Source: JABDMH01 sp965223165
GTDB lineage: Bacteria; Bacteroidota; Bacteroidia; Chitinophagales; Saprospiraceae
DNA: 64,000 bases
Direction of reading: 5' to 3'
NCBI GenBank assembly: GCA_965223165.1
Contig: CBDCVQ010000014.1
Coordinates: 372,001-436,000, forward strand
Position 1 is the first letter of the stretch, and each line of letters begins with the position of its first letter. Under the pieces are notes generated by a model that saw nothing but the letters and a program-made list of their open reading frames with translations, was not told the DNA's origin and ran no database searches. Position numbers and translations under genes: made by a program. Shown here one piece after another: positions 36,621 through 43,063 of the stretch.

Positions 36621-37286
36621 ATGCTAAGGTTTACAAATAATCATTCGGAGAAGTGGCACGGCAATCGAATTCATCTGCTGTACATGTTCCTCGGAAGTTT
36701 TTTTGACAAATATCTGCGGACTCTAGAATTAGGTCATACTAAACTTCTAAGTGTCTCACTTTTGACAGACGTGAAAACAACTGAGTATCTTGCGGGGGAA
36801 GAGGTAAACCAGACTGGCCGCCTGGCAATTCCTCTGGCAGAAGACATCTTGAGTGGTACATTACGGGAGGTCTATAGTAGGATACTCACCTCAATCTGTC
36901 AAGGTCTTTCGGTGATGCTTAGGCAGCACGACTATTCGACGAATGAGCTGCAAGCAACGACTCTTTCCGTCGCCGCTGGTAGCTTCTACTACTGGCAAGA
37001 TGAGATTCACTACAACTCACTCGACGCGTCTATGTACTCAAAATCAGGTTATTTGTTCACTCTAGATAAGACGATCTATCAAATAATTACTGTGAAGAGA
37101 TCCACTATTTACCGTCAGTTTGCATCCATTCCCACTTTCTTTAATAATGAGCTGGAAAAGCCAATCACAGACCCCCTGGAGATTCCCATTGTCAGAGTTC
37201 GAGGATGGATCGACAATCAGTTTGTGATCACATTCGGAGGAAAACAGGTGGCTCTTTCAGATACATCTGGCACATCTCTCATCTAA
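36621..37286 (+). CDS. Hypothetical protein within the toxin cassette bank
   Basis: A 221-residue open frame starting at ATG 36621. It has no signal peptide, membrane segment or family I recognise. It contains FFDKYLRTLELGHTKLLSVS near the start, an alternating hydrophobic central region, and ends in VRVRGWIDNQFVITFGGKQV. Its position between the WHH pair and the second NS_2 cassette suggests an orphan immunity gene whose toxin has been lost, since such genes often persist. It could also be non-functional residue. Base composition is lower in GC than the neck-derived sequences around it, as with the other imported cassettes. Confidence 0.5.
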   Translation: MLRFTNNHSEKWHGNRIHLLYMFLGSFFDKYLRTLELGHTKLLSVSLLTDVKTTEYLAGEEVNQTGRLAIPLAEDILSGTLREVYSRILTSICQGLSVMLRQHDYSTNELQATTLSVAAGSFYYWQDEIHYNSLDASMYSKSGYLFTLDKTIYQIITVKRSTIYRQFASIPTFFNNELEKPITDPLEIPIVRVRGWIDNQFVITFGGKQVALSDTSGTSLI

Positions 37287-37345
37287 TCCAGTCTCAGTTC
37301 ACAGTTTCCGAACTGCAGAACCCCTTCCCTCTAATCAGCTAATCA

Positions 37346-38266
37346 CTAATCACCCTCGATGTGGTGGTTGACCTACCTTATCTACCTCTCGGAGACGATC
37401 CAACCATCGGAAAGGCACGCATCACCTACGCTGGTTACCTGGATTATCTGCTGAATAAGAAGGGCACCGAGAAAGTCAAGACCCTTGCCAATATCACCCT
37501 GACTACTGCCTCCATAGCCTTCGGCGTCCTAGAGGTCGGCCTGATGCTTCATGTGGGAGCATCGACGGGCAGAGTAGCCTTGGCAGACCTAAACCTCGGC
37601 ACCGAGTTGGCCGATGTCATTGTCAACTCCGAAGCTTTTAAGACCCGCATCTGCGGCGAGAACAAAGACTGCGATCAAATCCAAACCATTCGTGGCTATA
37701 CAATACTGGCCCAACTAGCTGCCATTGGGGCCAGTGGGTTTGACGTCGGCAAGAACTGGAGCATCCTGGCTAAGGGCGGCAAGGTTTTGCAGCTACGCAA
37801 AGCCTTGAAAGCAAAATTCGCCAATTATCCCGACCTTGTGCGATGGATCGATGAGGTCGATGACGTTCGACTGCTCAGTAGACTGGATGGACTGCCGCCA
37901 TCGTCCTATGACAGGTTGGTGGCTGACCTTCCCAAGCTGCGGTCCTTTTTTGAGAGGGTGCCGGATGGGGTTAATGCGTGGACAAGGATAATAGATGCCC
38001 CTGACGGAATAAGATTAAACCCTAATATTCTCGATGATGTCTCGTCTTGGTCAACTACCTGGCAAATAAGGAGGGGTACAGTCACCGGAACTATTGAGGT
38101 TTTGGATGGTGGCGGGACACCATTGGCAAGAATCTTTCCTGACAGGGTTGTTGCAAGTGGCAGGAGTGTCATTGGACAGCCAGGAAATAAAATACTCAAC
38201 CGAGTACCACCGATCAAAAACATGACTTATGAGGTGGACGGGATCGACTATGTCACTGATGACCTA
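37346..38266 (+). pseudogene. Neck and start of a second NS_2 nuclease tip, interrupted by an insertion sequence
   Basis: Similarity to the intact toxin gene begins at about 37346 (equivalent to about 26800) and runs through the hydrophobic neck and LPKLRSFFERVPDGV to the tip. The stretch around 37745-37885 is identical to 27210-27350 as far as can be judged by eye. After the shared IDAPDGIRLNPNILDD the tip diverges (STTWQIRRGTVTGTIEVLDG) and then becomes recognisable again as an NS_2 nuclease. At 38266 the reading frame runs into an IS630-family element; it resumes at 39427. The segment lacks the N-terminal two thirds and the signal peptide of the intact toxin, so it was already a silent donor cassette before the IS inserted. 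Confidence 0.88.
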
Positions 38267-39426
38267 GTGTTCTGTAACGCAAGTTCATTTAAATACTGTG
38301 ATGTTCCAATTTCTGGAAAATATAATCGGCTGATGCTGTCCATTTAAATGGCTGTGGATGCTCATTATTGGTCTGTATATATTCGTCAATACGTTGTTTT
38401 AATTCATGTACCGAACGAAAGCTTCCCCTTCGGATGCATTTTTCAGTCAGCAGGGCAAACCATCGTTCGATCTGATTGAGCCATGAACTTCCTGTTGGTG
38501 TGAAGTGAATGTGATAATAAGGCCTTCTGGCAAACCATCGTTTCACTTTATCTGTTTTGTGAGTACCGTAATTATCCATTACCAGATGCACTTCTATGCC
38601 CTCATCTTTGGGAATTTGTTTATCCAGTTCATTCATAAAACTGAGAAATTCCTGATGACGGTGCCTGCTTTTGCATTTTCCGAACACTTCGCCCGTCAGC
38701 ACATTAAGTGCGGCAAAAAGAGAGGTGGTACCATGCCGGATATAGTCGTGCGTCTGCGATTCGGGAATCCCCGGGCGCATGGGCAGTATAGGCTGGGCGC
38801 GCTCCAGTGCCTGTGTCTGGCTTTTCTCATCCACACAAAATATCATGGCTTTTGTCGGTGGATTTAAATACAATCCGACAATATCACGCACCTTTTCTAC
38901 GAAAAAAGGATCAGTAGAGAACTTAAAATGCTCCACCAGGTGAGGTTTTAATCCAAAGGCAGACCAGATACGCTTCACCGTCTGGTGGGATAATCCTGAG
39001 GCTTTCGACATATCTCGTGTGGACCAGTGTGTTTTTCCTTTCGGCTTCGTCTCAAGCGTTTTTGTAATAACATCCTCTATTTTTTTATCATCGATTTTTC
39101 TGGGAGCCCCGCTACGCGGAGCATCAAATAATCCGTCCATCCGATTCTTAGCGAACCGATTGCGCCATTTTCCAACTGTGATGTTCGAAATATCAAGCTT
39201 ACGGGCAATTTCCAGATTAGAAAATCCTTGCTCTGCTGCTAAAATAATGCGGGCACGTAGTGAATCACGTTGAGACGTTTTGGGCCGACGAGCTACCAGG
39301 CTCAATTTTTCTCGCTCCCAATCCTCAAGAACTATGGATACTACGGGTCTTCCTCCAGGCATCCATAAAAATAACACCTTAAAACTGCTTTACCTAATTT
39401 TTAGCCGAATTTATGTTACAGCACAC
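38267..39426. mobile_element. IS630-family insertion sequence, 1160 bp
   Basis: The ends are inverted: left GTGTTCTGTAAC and right (reverse complement) GTGTGCTGTAAC. The element is flanked by TA on both sides (38265-38266 and 39427-39428). Removing it with one TA restores an open NS_2 reading frame (GAT GAC CTA GGT CGT), matching the intact toxin, so the target was TA with duplication, as in IS630/Tc1. One transposase gene on the minus strand fills it. The near-perfect ends and intact transposase suggest recent insertion. Confidence 0.93.
38289..39362 (-). CDS. IS630 family transposase
   Basis: A DDE transposase of 357 residues from ATG 39362 (a GTG at 39377 adds five residues). The N-terminal part has a helix-turn-helix (LRARIILAAEQGFSNLEIARKL would be its first half, then ITVGKWRNRF) followed by a winged-helix-like THWSTRDMSKASG. 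The catalytic domain has the three acidic positions: Asp in MIFCVDEKSQ, Asp in HLVMDNYGTH, and Glu in SWLNQIERWF, as in IS630/IS895-type enzymes. The gene occupies almost all of the element. No frameshift is seen, so it is probably active. It moves by cut-and-paste at TA sites. Confidence 0.93.
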   Translation of the reverse strand: MPGGRPVVSIVLEDWEREKLSLVARRPKTSQRDSLRARIILAAEQGFSNLEIARKLDISNITVGKWRNRFAKNRMDGLFDAPRSGAPRKIDDKKIEDVITKTLETKPKGKTHWSTRDMSKASGLSHQTVKRIWSAFGLKPHLVEHFKFSTDPFFVEKVRDIVGLYLNPPTKAMIFCVDEKSQTQALERAQPILPMRPGIPESQTHDYIRHGTTSLFAALNVLTGEVFGKCKSRHRHQEFLSFMNELDKQIPKDEGIEVHLVMDNYGTHKTDKVKRWFARRPYYHIHFTPTGSSWLNQIERWFALLTEKCIRRGSFRSVHELKQRIDEYIQTNNEHPQPFKWTASADYIFQKLEHHSI

Positions 39427-39791
39427 TAGGTCGTGTGCTTAGAACATCTGGCGATCTAGACGACATGGTCAGAGCAAGGCTCGGAAATCAACAGATTCGA
39501 GCCGTTGATGTCAAGGATGGCGTCCGAGGTAGTGATCAAGGTGGGCATATAATAGGATCACGATTCTTTGGTGCAGGAGAACAAATCAACTATTATCCTC
39601 AATCAGCAAACTTAAACCTGGGGCCATGGAAAGTGATGGAGAACAGATGGGCTGATGCTATGGTGGCGGGAAAAGATGTCAAGGTCGAAGTGCAGGCCAT
39701 CTATGCTGGTGATGCCTTCAGGCCTTCACGATTTAGAGTGATTGAGAAGATTGATGGTGAAGAAAAAGTGCTAAATTTCGTCAATGAATAG
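39427..39791 (+). pseudogene. Remainder of the second NS_2 nuclease tip after the IS
   Basis: Continues the tip interrupted at 38266. It includes GRVLRTSGDLDDMV, then DQGGHIIGSRFFGAGEQINY with the catalytic His and NLNLGPWKVMENRWADAM. The nuclease core is close to the intact toxin, but the extreme C terminus (YAGDAFRPSRFRVIEKIDG) differs. An internal GTG allows a 118-residue frame from 39435, but it would lack neck and export signal. Its stop codon overlaps the start of the following immunity gene by 8 bp. Confidence 0.85.
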
Positions 39792-40152
39792 GATGAAGAA
39801 AATACTTGCTGATCTAGCTATTAATATTCACCACTCCATTGATGAGGATTGGCAAAAGGCAGTGCTACACATCGAAGTGCTAAATAAGTATTCTTCTTAT
39901 AAGGGGCAGTATTACAAATCCAGCAGATGCCTAGGGCATAGTATTTCGGTTTCAAAATTTGATCCCACGGTCGACATGAATCTCTCAGAGCTGCACAAAC
40001 TAACTCAATCGCGAGAGTTGAATCACACTGACTGGAACAGAGCGATATTCACCCTATTCCCAGACAATAAGTTTGAGATCGAATATATCTGGGACCAAGA
40101 GCTCCAGGACGAGGTGGATCGTTACAATCGAGAAGCGGGTGAAGACGTCTAA
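39784..40152 (+). CDS. YezG-like immunity protein (second NS_2 cassette)
   Basis: A 122-residue protein with the same family pattern as the immunity protein at 28081. The N-terminal two thirds (AINIHHSIDEDWQKAVLHIE, YKGQYYKSSRCLGHSIS) are different from the first copy, while the last 40 residues (DWNRAIFTLFPDNKFEIEYI onwards) are nearly identical. The start ATG 39784 overlaps the toxin-tip stop by 8 bp; an ATG at 39793 is an alternative. It likely protects specifically against the second nuclease variant. Since the toxin is disrupted, its retention could provide immunity to kin that deploy that variant. Confidence 0.82.
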   Translation: MNRMKKILADLAINIHHSIDEDWQKAVLHIEVLNKYSSYKGQYYKSSRCLGHSISVSKFDPTVDMNLSELHKLTQSRELNHTDWNRAIFTLFPDNKFEIEYIWDQELQDEVDRYNREAGEDV

Positions 40153-40183
40153 AACTACGCCAAGAGATGACCCTGCCCACCCG

Positions 40184-40325
40184 TGTCAGGGGAGGACGCA
40201 CTGACACGACCATAGAGAGGGTGCGGCCTCTTGTATGAAGTTCTGTCCCGAAAGACGCAGCGTACCAATCCCGGCCGCGTTTCGCGTCCCCGCCAATGTA
40301 TTACTGGGTACGATCTCGCCCTAAA
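40184..40325 (+). repeat. Dispersed repeat family B (copy 2), between cassettes 2 and 3
   Basis: The head TGTCAG...CTGACA spans 40184-40206, followed by the GGCCGCGTTTCGCGTCCCC tail and ACTGGGTACGATCTCGCCC, as in the copy at 42590-42735. It separates the immunity stop at 40152 from the start of the next neck fragment near 40366. Confidence 0.7.
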
Positions 40326-40365
40326 ACCATTTGGTTCACCGCCCCCTTTGAAGCCCTTTGAAGGG

Positions 40366-41487
40366 CACCATCCGTACCGCCACAATACTGGCCCAACTAG
40401 CTGCCATTGGGGCCTGTGGCTTTGACGTCGGAAAGAACTGGAGCATCCTGGCTAAGGGCGGCAAGGTTTTGCAGCTACGCAAAGCCTTGAAAGCAAAATT
40501 CGCCAATTATCCCGACCTTGTGCGATGGATCGAGGAGGTCGATGACGTTCGACTGCTCAGTAGACTGGATGGCCTGCCGCCATCAACCTATGACAAGCTG
40601 GTGGCTGACCTTCCCAAGCTGCGGTCATTTTTTGAGAGGGTGCCGGATGGGGTGCGGTCTTGGCAGAGAGCTACGAAAGTGTTTCCACCTAATAGTAAAT
40701 TCATCACTGACGTCCCTGCATTGGAGAGAATTGCTAGAATTTCTGCCGAAGGTTCATCGTTTAGAAATAAGTTAGGCAGCAACTGGTCCGAAGCCTTAGA
40801 TGATATCCTGAGAAACGCCAGCGACCTGAAGTGCAGTAGCTGTGGAAATGCAGGAATAGTAGGTCGATCCTCAATAGAACAATACCTGGATGATGTGGAT
40901 TACTTCATATCCAATTTACAGTTGCTCCAGGCGGCGAAGGAGCCGTGTTTTTTAATTGGATGCGAAACACCACTAATCCCACTTCCGGACAGCTTGACGA
41001 GCTCCATCAAACCATCAGGGATTTTGCGAAAAGAGGCATCAAGGAGTCAGATGTTGTGGGCTTGGGAAAACAGTTCCCAAACGGCGCTAAGAGGTACGAT
41101 CTCCGAAGAATCGGAAATAAGTACACAGAATACAAGAATAAGGATTTCGTAAATACGCCACTGGCAGCGGGATCGAAGGATGTTGATCAATTCATCAACG
41201 GGTATCTTAGAAATATCAATAGTTTCGATGATATGGAGTGGAAAGCTGCCTTATCTAAATTAAGACACTATGGTTGGACAGAAGCCAATGCACTTAGCAA
41301 GATGAAAGCACAATGGAAGTCTGTATTCGAGAGCAAGGCTGATGAAATTTTTGATGTGATAATGGGTAATCAGAGCCTCAAAAGAAGTTTGTTTGGTACA
41401 TTGGGTGAAACACAGTCGAGGACCCTATTTCACAAACTAGTCCAAGATGTGGATCACAAGTTGTTTAAATTTATAATAGTTGATTGA
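40366..41487 (+). pseudogene. Third toxin cassette: neck fragment plus possible PD-(D/E)xK tip, with a frameshift
   Basis: The first 280 bp (about 40383-40664) repeat the neck of the intact toxin almost exactly (FDVGKNWSILAKGGKVLQL to FFERVPDGV). After RSWQRATKVFPP the tip is unrelated to the NS_2 tips. At about 40925-40940 the frame changes by one missing base; reading on in the second frame gives the natural PGGEGAVFFNWMRNTTN. The second part contains GAKRYDLRRIG and NKYTEYKNKDF, a D-x(n)-E-x-K arrangement that could be a restriction-endonuclease-like active site, followed by helical sequence. A CxxC (LKCSSCGN) precedes it. No signal peptide or promoter is present. The stop overlaps the next gene by 8 bp. 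Nuclease assignment is inference from the motif alone. Confidence 0.7.
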
Positions 41488-42502
41488 CCTGGAATTCCAG
41501 TTAAGGGAAAGGAAAGAGGGCGTTAAGTCGTTCAAGATAAAAGGCAATAAGCTACTCTACGTGTCTGAGATCGGTTTCTATCACGAGAACATGGTGATTG
41601 CGGAAGGCGTGGATCGAACAAATTATTCTATCCATGACGGGCTGCCTGTCTATCAAAAAGGGGAAGTAACATATATTGGTGGCAATTCAATCGATAAGAA
41701 CATAGTAATAGATAGCTTGTTATCAGATACTGCTCTATTTTCATCAGACTTGAATTTGCAAGACCTAACCCTTCGGTACGAGCTACTTAACATTAAAGAC
41801 CTTGCAGTTGTACATGATTTTGGTCGTCTCCCAATAGTGCTGGACATTTCCAGCTCCGATAATAAACTCTATTTTCAGTTTGATGGCAAACTACAATGTT
41901 TCTCCCTATCGAGTAATAAAGTCAAATGGACGCTAGAGGGAGCTGCATTGGTTCTGCTTGGCATTTACCAAAACCAATTGTTGATCGCTTGTAGCGACCA
42001 CAGATTGATGTCTGTAGACGCAGGTACAGGTGAGATCATCTCTAGGTGGAGGGAGCTTCCGGGCTTTGAGGAAGGACAGTTTTACAAGGATGTATTGCCA
42101 GAACCTTCGGATTTTGTATTGGACAAAGAAAGCGGTTTGCTTATCGGTGTGTTTAGCCGGCACTATCTTGAAATAGACTTGAAATCCGGTAAATTAAGTT
42201 ACGAAGACATTCGTCAAGAGCTATATAGGCATGGCATTAACTCTTTCAGGAGGATGGGCAAGAACCCTTTTACCAAAGATCATCTTTTTCTCACCGCACA
42301 TGCAGAACTAGACGAGCGGCCAAATGTGGATTTGGATTGTGTGTTGGCGCTAAACAGGAATACAAGAAATGTTGATTGGGTGCATATATTCAAGGACACC
42401 GGATTAGGGACGAATGTGCCTCAAATCACCAGTACTCATTTGTACCAGCTTGATACTGAAGGAAAATTATACGTTTTCGAGAAGCAAAATCTCCCTGCAT
42501 AA
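41480..42502 (+). CDS. Putative beta-propeller immunity protein of the third cassette
   Basis: A 340-residue protein that starts at TTG 41480, overlapping the toxin-tip stop (TTGATTGA), the coupling expected for an immunity gene. It has no signal peptide and is rich in short beta strands with recurrent patterns like KLYFQFDGKLQCFSLSSNKV, LLIACSDHRLMSVDAGTGEI, and LYQLDTEGKLYVFEK, similar to PQQ- or WD-type propeller blades. At 340 residues it is much larger than the YezG and SUKH immunity proteins nearby. No named family is recognised. The gene is intact even though the toxin is frameshifted. It might instead be a scaffold protein unrelated to immunity, but position and overlap favour immunity. 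Confidence 0.65.
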   Translation: MIDLEFQLRERKEGVKSFKIKGNKLLYVSEIGFYHENMVIAEGVDRTNYSIHDGLPVYQKGEVTYIGGNSIDKNIVIDSLLSDTALFSSDLNLQDLTLRYELLNIKDLAVVHDFGRLPIVLDISSSDNKLYFQFDGKLQCFSLSSNKVKWTLEGAALVLLGIYQNQLLIACSDHRLMSVDAGTGEIISRWRELPGFEEGQFYKDVLPEPSDFVLDKESGLLIGVFSRHYLEIDLKSGKLSYEDIRQELYRHGINSFRRMGKNPFTKDHLFLTAHAELDERPNVDLDCVLALNRNTRNVDWVHIFKDTGLGTNVPQITSTHLYQLDTEGKLYVFEKQNLPA

Positions 42503-42521
42503 GCCTGCCTAGCCTTAAAGT

Positions 42522-42583
42522 ATGAAACCTATCTCAGCGCTCTCGAACTGCTAAATATGTTCTTGGCAAATTATAGCTTGCCA
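42522..42583 (+). pseudogene. Relic of a tyrosine recombinase gene
   Basis: This 62-bp stretch aligns without gaps to the intact integrase at about 32066-32127 (48 of 62 bases by eye), corresponding to its YLSVLKLLNIFLENYGLP segment; here it would read YLSALELLNMFLANYSLP before a stop. It lies 20 bp after the third immunity gene and 7 bp before a family B repeat, so a second copy of the recombinase module probably once occupied the far end of the cassette bank. Confidence 0.65.
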
Positions 42584-42589
42584 TAAGTG

Positions 42590-42735
42590 TGTCAGGCGAA
42601 GACGCACTGACACGGGCATGGATGGGCGGCGTTTGGTTCTTTTCCATGAACTCCCTCTGCACGGCGTAGCCTAAAAAATCCGGCCGCGTTTGGCGGGGAC
42701 GCCAAACGCCTTACTGGGTACGATCTCGCCCTAAA
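42590..42735 (+). repeat. Dispersed repeat family B (copy 3)
   Basis: Head TGTCAG...CTGACA at 42590-42612, then a GGCCGCGTTTGGCGGGGACG tail and ACTGGGTACGATCTCGCCC, as at 40184-40325. It begins directly after the integrase relic, at the end of the cassette bank. Confidence 0.7.
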
Positions 42736-42802
42736 GTCCTTATTATGCGGATTGCCGACAGGGGGAGTACAAATTACTCTTAGGCCAAACCCTGCCCGTA
42801 TG

Positions 42803-42825
42803 TGTCAGGCGAGGACGCACTGACA
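42803..42825 (+). repeat. Dispersed repeat family B head (copy 4)
   Basis: An isolated copy of the TGTCAG-GCGAGGACGCA-CTGACA head, about 190 bp after copy 3, here followed by the family A module instead of the B tail. Confidence 0.65.
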
Positions 42826-42859
42826 CGGCCAAAGGGGGGGTGGTGTCTTGCAGTGCTTT

Positions 42860-43050
42860 GGTTCTTGCCCCCTTCGAAGGGGCAAGAACCGTCGAGCGTG
42901 GGCAGACATTCATCGTCGGTCATCTGTGGTTTTGCCACAACTCTGAGGGATGACGATGCGGCCCCCTCATCCTTACGCTTGTTGACGCGAGCTCGCGCCC
43001 CCTCCTAAACCCTACACCATAAACCCTAAACTCAGCATCGGAGGACGCAT
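42860..43050 (+). repeat. Dispersed repeat family A, third copy
   Basis: Matches the reverse complement of 7130-7290 over its whole length, including GGGCAAGAACCGTC, CATTCATCGTCGG, GACGCGAGCTCGCG and the CCCTACAC...TAAACC tail, and shares its first half with 22350-22460. The GACGCGAGCTCGCG word is itself palindromic. Copies differ at several positions but keep hairpin positions paired. No coding content. Confidence 0.72.
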
Positions 43051-43063
43051 GCCGCCCCAAGCA

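Noticed and set aside
34937..42502. True integron with attC sites
   Set aside because: The cassettes carry their own homologous neck DNA and no short inversely paired R/L sites at regular junctions; the recombinase lacks the extra helix segment that marks IntI as far as can be seen.
25027..42502. Diversity-generating retroelement
   Set aside because: No reverse transcriptase gene and no template/variable repeat pair; differences among cassettes are whole-domain swaps, not adenine-directed substitutions.
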